From contig JAUPFV010000004.1 of the NCBI GenBank assembly GCA_036936605.1, positions 289,644,009 through 289,708,008 on the forward strand: a DNA stretch of 64,000 nucleotides. Reading direction: 5' to 3'. Positions 33,926 through 45,704 of the stretch are shown here, piece after piece; positions within the stretch are counted from its first letter, which is position 1; every line of letters begins with the position of its first letter. Source of the DNA: Limnanthes douglasii subsp. nivea. Its lineage: Eukaryota > Streptophyta > Magnoliopsida > Brassicales > Limnanthaceae. A program made the translations under genes and the position numbers. The notes under the pieces are model-generated. The model worked only from the letters and a program-made list of their open reading frames with translations. It did not search any database and was not told where the DNA came from.

Positions 33926-34640
33926 CTATGCATGTTAAAAAAGAAGCATCAAATACGAGCATGGATAAATTAAGCCAAAACCCCAACCCAACGGTTAGAC
34001 AAGACACACAAAATGAAGGTTCGTTCCCCGCCGGTTGTACATGGTCTGAACCGTCGGGGACATTGTCAACCGGCGGTTGAAAATTCCAACACCGGCGGGG
34101 ATGTAGTCAACCGGCGGTTGACAATTCCCCACCCGCCGGGGGTCAGGGTCTAAAACACACTCCATAGGAGTTTAAAAACAGGTGTTGACCCTGGCGGTTG
34201 AGGTTGCCAACCCCGACGGTTGAGGTTGCCAACCCCGATGGTTGAGGTTGCCAACCCCGCTGGTTGAAGTTTCAGACCCCGGCGGGGACAGTCCTGAACT
34301 TTAATATTGGATTATGGGAAAAAAAAGGAGGTGCCCCCGCCAATATGCAGTGGCACAACCCCGCCGGGTATGGCTGTCTCACCCGGCGGGTGGACATGGC
34401 GTCCCCCGGCGGTTGGACACGGCCTGCCCCGGCGGGGAAGCTTCATCTTCTACATATGATTGTTCTTCATCCCTGGCGGTTTGGAGGGTTGAAACCGGCG
34501 GGGTAGTTCGGGTTCTACCTTTCTAAATGTAGAAGGTCTACCAAAATAGAAACTTTCATAAAAAAGTTGGTTAGAACAACTACTATATTTGGAGTCCCAT
34601 GCTCCTTAGCAAGCTTCTCACATCCAGAGTCCATCCTTCG
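33926..34640 (-). repeat. GC-rich palindrome island in transposase intron 1
   Basis: CCCCGCCGG, GGCGGTTGA and ACCCGGCGGGTGG words and their reverse complements fill 34020-34510, including a run of GGTTGAGGTTGCCAACCCCG units at 34195-34265. It lies upstream of the acceptor at 33926. A small first exon with ATG at 34634 (minus) is possible but not firm. Confidence 0.7.
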
Positions 34641-34926
34641 ATTATTCCGAATTTATAAAAAAAAAGTGATGATTTTTTGGAGCTTCAAGTGTTTATTTGT
34701 GAGTTTTTGAAGTTTTTGAAATTTTAGGAGTTTTTGAATTTTTTGTTAAGACTAGAGTATAAGAGGGTTGTTTGGAGGAGAAATTTTGTGTTCTTCCACA
34801 ATTGGCTAACCATACCCACATTCCACTACAAGACAAAAATAAAGATTCTTGGTCAAAGGGTAAAATCGTCTTTGACTATTGAATTAAAAGATTCTCGAAA
34901 TTTTGGAAATGCTTAACATTTTTTTA

Positions 34927-34946
34927 GCCCTAATTTAACCTAACCC
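34927..34946 (-). repeat. MULE right terminal inverted repeat
   Basis: Reverse complement GGGTTAGGTTAAATTAGGGC, followed on the plus strand by ATAAATAAA. The subterminal word CAATTGGCTAACCA also occurs at both ends, but in direct orientation (25741 and 34801). Confidence 0.75.
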
Positions 34947-34955
34947 ATAAATAAA

Positions 34956-35914
34956 ATATGTTTTGAATATATTATATTTTAGCCCCTTTTTTATTTGATT
35001 CTTGGTTCCACACAAATTAAAATAGGCACAGATAATATATGGACAATGAACGAGCAATAGGAAATTTTTTTTTAAATAATGTTATTAATGAGTTAGGTTA
35101 AGAGTATGGTATGCTTGTGACCAAAAGTCATGAATTTGAGTCCCTCTACATACGTTTTCTAGGCTGAGCCTCTTATTTTATATGGTTTACATTCTGACAG
35201 TGGTTTTAAAAAAAATAGATTTTAAATAGATTTGGAAATTAACGAAAATTATTTAAAAATTTAAGGAAAATCACAAAATTAAAAGAAAAAAAAACTATAC
35301 GCACAATTTATTTTGGATACTTAATACAATTAATAAATTTGTAATATATGAATCATATCTAATCCTAATTTACTTTATTTTTTAGATTTGTTTTTTTAAA
35401 CGCTTTTTATTATTACATATTATTTGAAATCAATTTTTTATTATAATTTTATGCGGTTATCTAAATTGAATGTTTTTAATATAAAATAGATTTTAAAATT
35501 TAGATAAAAACTATTAAGATAGAAAAAACAAATCACAAAATTAGAAAGAAAAAAAATACACCCATATTTTAGATACCGAATAGAATTAATAAATTTGGTA
35601 TTTATAAATCATATCCAAAAATATATAGGAATATGGGCCGGATCCGTGTTCTAGTAGATACTCCATTAAATTTGTAGCTAGTGCCTTAGTTGTATGTATT
35701 CTCTAACGGTCGAAACTCAAGAATCAATCCATCAATCAATAGAGCCGCACCATAAAACTAGCCGTTACGAAGAATAGCTTCAAACGATCTCGACTCAAGT
35801 TCGTAGTTTATCTCCTCTCCCTACCAAATTCCAATACGATACAACTCTCTCTTCTTCTTTATTACGATCAAATTCAATATTAATTTAGCCCTTTTTTAAT
35901 CAGAATCATCGCCA
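34956..35914. other. Intergenic DNA with a duplicated AT-rich segment
   Basis: About 130 bases at 35215-35365 recur in the same orientation at 35485-35620. Shared words include AATCACAAAATTA, AATTAATAAATTTG and AATCATATC. The last 150 bases are the 5' region of the TPX2-domain gene, with CT-rich leader sequence at 35810-35860. Confidence 0.55.
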
Positions 35915-38900
35915 ATGGGATCGAATTCAACTCCCAAAACAACCACTCCGGCGAAGAAACCACATGGATCCAAACTCAAGGCTCGAGAAATTCTAAAACC
36001 AGGAGAAAATTCAAACCCTAATCTTTCTAATCCAACCCCAGCAAAACCCAAACCCTCGAGTTCTACTCTGGCTAAATCGGCGAAATCGAAGAATTTCACT
36101 CCGAGGAGGAACGTCAATCCGATTCCGGATCCGGTTGTTTTCTCTCCGAGGAACAAAATCATACAAAGAAAGTTTGTGGTTGTGAAGAAAAAGAACCCTA
36201 GTTCCACCACAGCTGTAGATTGCAAATGCGGAGTGAAGAATCCGAACGTGGATGGGACGAAGAAGTGTCTGTGTGTTGCTTATGATACTCTCAGGGCATC
36301 ACAGGAGGAGTTTTTCAAGAAGCCTAGTGATGTAGTTATCGATAAACGATGTGAGGAAGGGGTTCTGGAGCCCTGTGAATCGTCTGTTTCTCCGACCAAG
36401 CGAAGGAGAGAAAAGTTGCTTGAAGAAGCTAGAAAAAGTGTGCCTGAGTCGGGGAAAGTATTGCATTTGGTTCAAGCATTCGAGAAGCTTTTGTCCTTAC
36501 CAAAAGAAAACAAAGGAGAAGAGGAAGAGGAAGGGGAAGATGGAGTGAATGAAGGTAAGAAGAAGACGAAGGTAATGAAATGGGCATTGCCAGGATTACA
36601 ACCACCTTCTTGTGCTTTGTTTTGTTCACCGGAGTTGTCTTTGACAGAAGAGAGTCTTGGTCTGGATAGGCGTGCTTCAGTTTCTTCTTCATGGGATAGT
36701 AGCTCTGGAAGGTTGGTTGTGATATAATTTGAGTTCTTAAAATATCAATAGTATTTATGACTGTTTTTGGGTTTGTTTCAGTACTTCAAACAAGAACTCT
36801 AATGGTGTCCGGAGAAGTCGCAGGAATGTAAGTTCGTTTTACTATTTTAAGTCCGGAGAACTCTAATGATAAACTATCTATAGAGTCTTAAGACAGAAAT
36901 GCAAATATAGAAACTTTAGGAGTGGATGATTTGTTAACTTTTCTAGCCCAAATGAGTAATTCGGCAAGTAATAGTATAGTAGTAAATTAAAAGTACACTC
37001 AATCCTGCCGAATTATGCAAGCAAGTAACCGAAACTATGCAACCAATAGTATATAATAGTGTATCTTATCTTGCCGAGTTACTTAAGCAACTAATAGTCT
37101 AGTAGTATATTATAGTACACTCAATCCTGCTGAATTATGCAAGCAAGTAACCGAAACTATGCAACCAATAGTATATAATAGTGTAGATCTTGCCAAATTA
37201 CTTAAGCAACTAATAGTATAGTAGTAAATTATAGTACAATCAATCCGGCCGAACTATGCAAGCAAGTAACCGAAACTATGCAACCAATAGTATATAATAG
37301 TGTACCTTATCTTGCCGACTTAGTTAAACAACTAATAGTATAGTAGTAAATTATAGTACACTCAATCGTGCCGAACTATGCAAGCAAGTTACCGAAACTA
37401 TGCAACCAATAGTATATAATAGTGAACTCGAACCTGCCGATTATGAAAGCAAGTTGTAAAGGTCTTATTTGTATGTATACTTTTAGAGCCTTGAATCTTG
37501 TGGGGCAACGGGAGGAAGAAGATGGAAGAAGAAGCAACTTAAACCAACAAGCCAGAAGCCATTCAAGCTAAGAACCGAGGTTTGAATTTCTTCAAGCTTA
37601 GGGTTAGAATATAAGACTGAGTTTGTAATTGAAACTTAGATTTGTGTGTACGATTTGTTCCCTTGTAGGAAAGGGGAAGAGCAAAGGAGGAAGAGTTTAT
37701 GAACAAAGTACAGGAAATGATGATGGAGGAAGAAAGGCTGAGGATTCCAGTAGCTCAAGGTCTTCCATGGACGACGGACCAACCAGAGGTCAGTTCATTT
37801 TTCGGTTTCTAAATTCATACCGTTGTAAGGATAAATATTTGTGTAACCTGAAGATTATGATGGAAAAGTAGTAAGAATCTAAAGAGGATACGAGAAGAAA
37901 GTTAGCAAGAGAAATTTTAATGAAGAAACAACTAAAGTTTTTCCTCTGCTATCTAGTTTATATATATGGTCTGCGGTATCTGTCAACTTTGACTAACATT
38001 TGGTATATAGAGCATTTGCATACATTTTAGGGTACTTGGGAGCTGCTTGATGGTTTTTATAATATAACGTTTTTGGTACTAATGAATCAAATCGAAAGTT
38101 AAAATTGCTTACCTTGTTTTCGAAAGAAACTTTAATGAAGAAACAACTAAAGTTTGCACCTTGCTGTCAAGTTTTATAAGGTCCTCGGTATCTTCCATTT
38201 CAATATTTGATGAGCATTTGCATACATTTTAGGGTACTTCAGAGCTGCTTGATGGTTTTTATAATATAACGTTTTTTGTACTAATGACTCAAATCGAAAG
38301 TTAAAATTGCTTACCTTATTTTCAAGAGAAACTTTAATGAAGAAACAACTAAAGTTTGCACCTTGCTGTCAAGTTTTATATGGTCCTCGGTATCTTTCAA
38401 TTCGATATTCGACGAGCATTTGGTATAAAGAGCGTTTTCGTACATTTTATGCTAACTTTATATCTGTTTGGCTGTTTGTATAATCTAACGATCTTTGTAG
38501 TAAAGAATCAAACTGAAAGTTTAAATTGCTTACCTTGTTATCACTTCAATGAAGAAACAACTAAAGTTTTTACCCTTTGCTGTCAAGTTTTATAAGGTCC
38601 CCGAAATCTTTCAAATTTGACGAACATTTGGTATATAGAGCACTTGTTTAAATTTTATGCTATGTTGTAACTATTCAGTGGTTTACTATATATAATTTTT
38701 TTAAAAATTGGTAGTAAAATTATAAATGACCTTGGTATAAAGAGAATTTGCATACATTTAAGGAAACTTTAGAATTGTTGGTGGTTTCTATATAATAGAC
38801 GTTTTTTTTTTTTGTAGTAGCAAAATTAAAGTTTACCTTAAGGTCGTATATGTTACATAGCAACATGTTTTGAGGTTAGATGAGTTACTCGTGTTTGAAT

Positions 38901-39703
38901 GTCCAAGGAAACTCGAGTTTTAGACACAATACATGTTGTCATGCTTGAATGTTCAAGGAAACTCATACTTTTAAACACTTGATTAGTTAAATTTATATCT
39001 TCCTTTGTTTCTATTGCTTCAGTGCTTGATTAAACCTGAGGTGAAAGAGAATACAATACCTGAGGACCTGAAGCTCCACAGTGATATACGCGCAGTTGAA
39101 CGAGCCGAGTTTGATCACCAGGTAAACACTTCATTTCGTGCCAGAGAACAATCAAACTTATGTCTTCTGCGTTAAATTTTGTAATAGTGAAGAAAAAATT
39201 ACGAGAAGTTCCGAACTCGCTATTAACTTGTGGTAAATTTTGGTTTGGTATTAGGTGGATGTGAAGATGAACCTAATAGAGCAATACAAAATGGAAAGAG
39301 AAAAACAGAAAACGGTACATACACGCTATTACTACTCGAGTTTACGTAAAACTTGTTTGAATAAGTTGGTTTTAGGTGACTGACCATATTTGTGTTGCAG
39401 TTGGCTGAAGAGGAAGAAATAAGGCGATTGAGAAAAGAACTAGTCCCAAAAGCGCAACCCATGCCATATTTCGACAGACCTTTTATCCCGACAAGGTAAC
39501 AAAATAAAAAACAAATCTCTATGACAGGAAGTATATATCATAGTTGAGTTTGTATTTGATTTATGTTGCATTGAAATAGGTCAATGAAGCATCCAACCAT
39601 CCCAAGAGAACCTAAGTTTAACCGGGTAGAAAATAAGAACAGGTTCTCCTCGTCTTCTTTCGCATGGAGTGATGCCAGTTCCTTCAGTTACGGGCAGCTG
39701 TAG
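35915..39703 (+). CDS. TPX2-domain microtubule-associated protein
   Basis: Eight exons join in frame: 35915-36711, 36782-36827, 37487-37579, 37669-37788, 39023-39121, 39255-39314, 39401-39495 and 39580-39703. All introns have GT..AG, giving 477 residues. The N-terminal half is basic and Pro/Ser-rich (KPKPSSSTLAKSAKSKNF) with a cysteine motif (CKCGVKNP...CLCVAYD) and an acidic run (GEEEEEGEDG). The C-terminal half is the TPX2 C-terminal domain (PF06886): KPFKLRTEERG, KEEEFMNKVQEM, AQGLPWTTDQPE, EDLKLHSDIRAVERAEFDHQ, EEIRRLRKELVPKAQPM and FDRPFIPTRSMKHPT. Members bind microtubules and act in spindle or cortical arrays. I cannot say which plant TPX2-like subgroup it is. Confidence 0.93.
36965..37450. 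repeat. About 120-bp tandem repeat in intron 2 of the TPX2-domain gene
   Basis: Four copies start near 37010, 37130, 37248 and 37370, each opening with CCGAAYTATGCAAGCAAGT. The word ACCGAAACTATGCAACCAAT follows, then AGTATATAATAGTG. Copies are over 90% alike by eye. Confidence 0.88.
37910..38700. repeat. About 205-bp tandem repeat in intron 4 of the TPX2-domain gene
   Basis: GAAGAAACAACTAAAGTTT recurs near 37921, 38137, 38339 and 38550. It is followed each time by CTGTCAAGTTTTATA...GGTC and a GAGCATTTG...CATACATTTTA block. A weaker fifth copy trails to about 38820. Confidence 0.85.
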
Positions 39704-40500
39704 ATGTTTGATATTCTCTAACCTTGTACATGAAAAACGAAGCAATCGAATTGGTTGGCAGGGTCATTTGTTCAAGCTTCTCTTAGATTCGTTTCAGCTA
39801 CCTTGTATAAGATTAGAATTGTTTATATTTGTGTTAAATCTATTCGCGTTGCTAACACAAATGGAGTTGTCCTAACCAAAATCAACAAATTTTGTTCGCT
39901 CTTGAGACGTATTTGTGTTATATTCCTTAGTGTTGCAAACTTATTGTTTAGTCTTGAAAAGTGTTTCAAATTGACCAATTAAGACCAAAAAAAAAAAAGT
40001 TACATACTACAGCATGCATGTACAATGTTTTTTCAATATCCATGTTAATCAAAGCACGTACCAGAGAGAATATTGTTTAAAACTATGTTAGTTGGCAAAA
40101 TAAATTAATGTTTTTAAAAAGAAATTGTTAGTTGAATAATCTAAAATGTTAAATCACATGTTAAAAAATATAAGTTAAATTTGGTTAAAATTAGATGGAA
40201 TAAAATACATATAATTATTCTAAAATGATTTTATGCTCTACTTACTATGGTAATTATCATTTATTTTCGATAATAACGGTGTAATTTTTTTGGTCTAAAC
40301 TTTGTGAGAACCATTATCATTTAAACCTAACTATTATTTATAAATTTATTCATTCATCTTAGTTTATATTTACTTATCTTTTACTTTACTTATTTTTCTC
40401 TCTATTCTTAAATTGTTCTAGCATCTCCACATCAATTGACAATGTCTATGAGAACATATTGATTCATATTCCAAAAAAATTATTCTCAAACACCACAATA
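39704..40500. other. 3' flank of the TPX2-domain gene and AT-rich DNA
   Basis: The 3' UTR probably lies in the first 250 bases. No other gene is visible. Confidence 0.5.
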
Positions 40501-40529
40501 AAAAGAAAACAAAAAAGTCATTTATTATC

Positions 40530-41350
40530 GGTAGCAATGATGATCCAAGCATACAAGTCGCCCACAGAAATCTAATAAGTTTTTCATATAAATATTATCA
40601 TATTAATTGTATGTTGTGTATGGATTACTGTGCAAAATGACATAAAAAATTATTTTAAAAAAACAAGCCTCACATGTTGTAAACTCTTAATTTAGGGTTT
40701 ATATTTTTTTAATAGCAAACATAAATTACGATACCACAATCATATTATATTATTTTATATTATTTTGTCTATTTATGTTGTGTATAAAATATTATATACA
40801 ACTAAAGAGTGGGTTACCGTCTTAATATATAACTTTATTTCATCGACTGTTCTCCAATTGGTTTATCTTCGCCGGAAAAGTAGTATGATGGATAATCCGA
40901 TGACCAATTTTAAACCTCCGCAGCAGCGATTTGATGCTTCAATTAAAACGCTGAGAAACAATTGATCGTGACTATGGTGGCAAGAACATTAACAATGATG
41001 AGAAAAAATTGAGGCAGAAAGTGAAGATCTGAAGCAAAATAAAAATAGGTTGAAGAAAAAAAAGAAAAAAAGTATGAAGCAAAAGAAAAAAAAGAAGCGA
41101 GACGAAAAAAAAGAACCCAATAAAATTTAGTCTACGAAGATTGGAACCCATCACTTAGGTATCGCTAACATGAACGACGATAAAAGCAAAATTGGTCGAG
41201 ATAAAAAAAGTGGCAGAGATAAAAAAAATGGGTCGAGGTAGAAAAAAAAAATAAAAATCTAAAGCAAAATAAAAAAAAAAGCCCAAGAAAAAAAAAGCAA
41301 AAATAATTATAAACCGAGACAAAAATCTGAAGTAAACAAACCTAATCAAT
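40530..41350 (+). repeat. Unclassified repeat, copy 1, with purine-rich tail
   Basis: It shares with 42110-42900, in the same order: GTTGTGTATGG, TAAACTCTTAATTTAGGG, AATTACGATACCA, TATACAACTAAAGAG, CAGCAGCGATTTGATGCTT, and GGTGGCRAGAACAT. A purine-rich tract (GAAGAAAAAAAGAAAAAAAG) follows. No coding sequence is convincing. Confidence 0.65.
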
Positions 41351-42109
41351 CACCAATGCAAATCTAATAAAAGATTAAACTAGAGCATCCATGAATCGAC
41401 CTTACTAGATTATGAGAGAAAATATCTTAACTAGTGGGCAAGACGAACTTCAACTGTGTATTAGGCTTGCGAGCTAACCAATGTTATACAATAGGTTTAA
41501 CCATCAAAACTAAATATTCATAGGAAAAAATAATCTCATGTATTAAGAGTGACAGCATTCAATCAAAAAAATAAATTAGAGAAGTATAATTACTTGTGAA
41601 TTAAAAATCATGAAAGAATAATTAATCCATGGAGTCTAAAAATTTCTAATATATAAAGCAATAATTTTCTATATTTTCTATCAAACCTAGCTCATTAAGA
41701 GTGCAAAAAAAGAAAAAATATTGAAGCAACAAAATAATCATATGACACTAATAAATAAATCCTGCAATATAAAAAAGGGAAGAAGATTACCTTAACCCAA
41801 ACTTATTTTTAAAAAATCATAGTAATTTTTAAAGGATGTCCATACTTTAGAATCACAAACGGACCAAGAAAAGTTATGTTGAAGATAATGAAATAGTGAA
41901 TCAAGGACAAACAACCCCAACCTTTTACAAAAATCAGCATCCCAACATATCCTTCTCAGACGATGACCTAAGAGGAAGGAAATTACCAAAAGATAAATTC
42001 ATACCGATAACAATAGAGTTTAGAGATGTCAAAATCAATATAAAGATGACCAACACTAATAGATCTATAATTTGGAATCCGATGAGAAAATTTTAACCCG
42101 ATGGCAGAT
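41351..42109. other. AT-rich DNA between the two repeat copies
   Basis: Nothing recognisable is seen. Confidence 0.4.
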
Positions 42110-42900
42110 CTGAATCAAAATTTGAGTACGAAAAGAGGATCCGAGCATACAAATCACCAACACATATTTACAACAAAACAACAACAAAAAATGGTAAGTT
42201 TTTATATAATTGGTATCATATTTTATTTTATGTTGTGTATGGGTTGTTGTGGAAGTAAAAAAAATATTTATATAAAAGCAACCTCGCGAGTTATAAACTC
42301 TTAATTTAGGGATTATAAACTTTTTTAATGGATCCATGAATTACGATACCAAAATCTTACTAGATTATATCATATTGTCTATTTATGTCGTGTATAAACA
42401 AATATATACAACTAAAGAGGGGGTTACATTTGAATATATTTAAGGATTATCGATTGCTCTCCAATGAGTTTACTCCACTAGAAATATATTATAAAGTCAC
42501 AATCGGATTGTCGATTTCAAATCTCGACAGCAGCGATTTGATGCTTGAACTAAGACGTTAAGCAACAGTCGATCACGGCTACGGTGGCGAGAACATGAAC
42601 GACCATTAAAAAGAATAGGTTGAGGCATAATAGGAATATCCAAAGCAAAAAAAAAAATTAAACATAAAAAAATGTCATAAGCAAAAACAAATAGGTCGAC
42701 AAAAGAAAGTCTCAAGGAAAAGAAAAAACCCGAGGTAGAAACAAAAAGTCTAAAACAAAATAAAGTAAAATCGATAAAATTGAGTCCATTGGATATAACC
42801 CATTACTTTGGTATTGAAAACATGAACGACAATAAAAGAAATAGTACAAGACAAAAAAAGAAAAATCTGAAACAAAATAAAAAATAGGGTGAGGCATAAT
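42110..42900 (+). repeat. Unclassified repeat, copy 2, with purine-rich tail
   Basis: This is the second copy, about 1.6 kb downstream of copy 1 and in the same orientation. The purine-rich tail (AAAAAGAATAGGTTGAGGC and similar) is also kept. The open frames on the opposite strand here are products of this composition. Confidence 0.65.
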
Positions 42901-45695
42901 ATTGGGTCGTCCATAACTCGGTCAGATAAATATGATCGCATTTGTAATACATCAGTGCCTAAATTATCACATAAACAGCGAAATCGTCGAGATAAAAGGT
43001 AGTCAGAATTTATCTAGGGAAAGCCTAGCAACATCTTTGAAAGGTGAACCATAACAAAAAAAAGGGATCTTAAGAAGGCAAAAGAACCTAAAGAACGTGA
43101 TTGGCTAATGCAGTCGAGGGAAAATAGGAAAATATAATCACTAACAAAGGAAAAATCCCAAAACATGTTGTCTGGATGCGAAACAATACTCATGACAATC
43201 ACTCATGAGCGTTGTCGATGTGAAAGATATAAAGAAATTAAGTTTGGGAATAAGAAAGTTATCTCGAAGTAGTTTGTGGATAACTCTAAGGGAATTGTAT
43301 GGCAGAAAAAAGTAAGAGAAGGTAATTATTTATATTTGAACTTTTTTTCCGGTGACGATCAAACTAGAAATTGGGTTTTTTGCGTTTGTGCGACCACAAA
43401 AGTTTCTCTCTCTATCTCTAGAATTAGTAAGAAATAAAGATAATGAGAAATAAAATGAAAATTTTATAAAGGGGATGTCGAAGGCCCTACGAACACCTAC
43501 GTTGGGGACTGAAAATGTCTCTTAGCTATATTTTCGTGCCCCAAAAATTACTTACATTGGGAAGTGGAAAAGTCTCTTCAACACCTCTTCACGTATACGA
43601 ATTAAGGTTTTATTGCACAGGTTGAATTCTTTCATAATACATGTACATAAGTAAGGCATGTGTGATAACAGTGCAAGAGACCAATGATTTCTATAGCAAC
43701 GATAATTGGGGACAAGGTTATCTGACCCAAACATTTTGGACCAAAAGGTTGGTTGCAGTCCAGAGCAAGGGCACGGATGAAATCTTAAACAACACCAAAG
43801 TTAATCCCCCTAAAGAATCTTCACAAGAACTTGGGAGGCTACTGATAAGGGTATGATTTATCTGATCTACATGTGGTATCGATAAAATATTGGACCATGA
43901 TTTACCTTGTAATATGAACCAAACAAATGTGTAACATTGAGAGTATTTTGTGTAATAAAGTGTAAATGTGTTTAATATTAGTGAGTTAATAGGATGGAAT
44001 AGCCATAAATGGACTAATTATCTAGGCCCAAAGACCCACCACTATATAAGACAATGTTAATTTTCTTGGAAAATGTGAACAATTACTATTTTTTTACTAC
44101 TCTATGCATTTAAACTGTCTAAAATTCTTGTGTTAACTTCTCTCTCTAATTTATGTGCGACTCTTCTATAAATATTCTTGATGTATTTGCCTCTCGGATA
44201 TTTTTGAAGTCATCAAGTTCAACATCTTGCGTTTGATAATCAATGAGATCCTCCAAAAATATCATTTAGAATACCTTTTTCTCTAAATAAACATTCTTCA
44301 TAGCAATAGGGTTCTCCTCCTCCAAAGCAACATATTTTTTCTCATTCTCTATATCATTAGGGTCATGCTTTCCCATAATGATTAGGATGATTTTCTCTAT
44401 GATGGAAGCGTCATACACAACCATTTGTTGATACTGATGAGCGAGATGCTTTATATATACTATGATGCTTTTGTACACAAGTGAGGCATCTTCAAAATGA
44501 CGAATGTGAGACAATAATTAGCTCAGTACACGAGAGGCTATTTATAAACGAGTAATGCAAGACAATTCTTACCTTTAGTACATGTGAGACAATGTTTAGG
44601 TTAGTACATACAAGACTATTTATAAGGGAGTAATCTGAGATCATGAAAATACAAAATGCAGGACGCTAGACCAAGAAAAGATGATGAATGTGAAACAACC
44701 TATTGACAAATGATATGAGACACTATATAGCTAATTATATGGGAGACTAGTGATAAATGAATAATACAAGATTTGTCTCACTATTAGGCTCCTAAAAATA
44801 TGAAAAATGTGGCAACCCAAACTTCTTTGTCTTACTATTTAACTCTTAAAATCTGGAATTAGAGGTTGAGGAGGAAGACTATGTGTCTCTTGAATTAGGG
44901 TTTTACATTTTTAAGGACAAATAGTGAGACAAAATGTTGATGTTTGGGCTGCCACATGTCAGTCTTTTAAGTACACTCATGTATGGGGGACTAATTATGC
45001 AAATACCTAAATCATAGAAGACCAAAGAAAAAAAATAACATTAAATATGAGAGACTAGTTATTAAATATGAGAGACTAGTTATAATGAAGAATGTGAGAT
45101 GATGAGATACTAAGAAAATAATAAATACAAATAAGATATTCTAATGGTAAGACTTCTTAACTACTGGAAAACTATTAACCAACATTAACACTCTAAATTA
45201 TATACAATATAATTTTTTAGTGCATTTATAATCAAATCAAATTTTTTATTGCTTGAACAAAAAAAATTATCTAAATTTAATTAGCCAATATAATTTTTTA
45301 GTGCATTTATAAGCATATATAATCGATTCTGATTTTTGATGCCTTGCTATTTTCAGAGAAAAAGTAAGTCAAACAAAAATAAAATAGTCGGAGTTTGAAA
45401 CGCGAATATAAAAATAATATGCGCACCTATATAGACCATATATTAAAAATATCGTCGATCTGCGGATTTATATCTTTTATTATTATTTTCTTCAATTTTC
45501 TCGGTTTATCATTTTTTATCATTTTTGTTATCAAAATTATTGGTTAAAATACATCTTTCAAATATAAAAAATAAAAACAAATCTAATCTAGTAGCAAAAT
45601 AATATTTTTAGATTTTTTAACTCATATACACTTCATATAAGAATTAAAAAGTTCTGTCACTAATTAGAATACTAAACCATATCAGCTTCTAATTA
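42901..45695. other. Intergenic DNA with degenerate repeats
   Basis: A 71-codon frame at 43641-43856 and an 82-codon minus frame at 44266-44514 have no family I recognise. Bases 44500-45110 contain scattered GTGAGACAAT / GAGAGACTAGTTAT words. CTATATAAGAC at 44043 is promoter-like and could be an LTR remnant. Confidence 0.35.
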
Positions 45696-45704
45696 AAAAA
45701 ATAT

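Larger units (their letters stand above)
25720..34946. mobile_element. Large Mutator-like element with PMD, small genes and transposase
   Basis: Left end GAGTATGGTTAAATTGGGGC (25720-25739) and right end, read inward, GGGTTAGGTTAAATTAGGGC (34946-34927) match at 16 of 20 positions. ATAAATAAA flanks both outer edges (25711-25719 and 34947-34955), the 9-bp length expected of Mutator elements. Inside are a PMD gene (plus), two related small genes (plus), and a FAR1/MULE transposase (minus). Three GC-rich hairpin islands lie at 26.2, 28.8 and 34.0-34.5 kb. The AT-rich TSD could be chance, but its flush position at both TIR edges argues otherwise. Confidence 0.8.

Noticed and set aside
40972..41349. 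Phe/Leu-rich minus-strand frames resembling membrane proteins
   Set aside because: They arise from the purine-rich tract read on the opposite strand.
42497..43202. Hydrophobic minus-strand frames
   Set aside because: Same cause as at 41 kb, in the second copy of the repeat.
43641..43856. 71-codon plus-strand frame
   Set aside because: No domain, start context or neighbour supports it as a gene.
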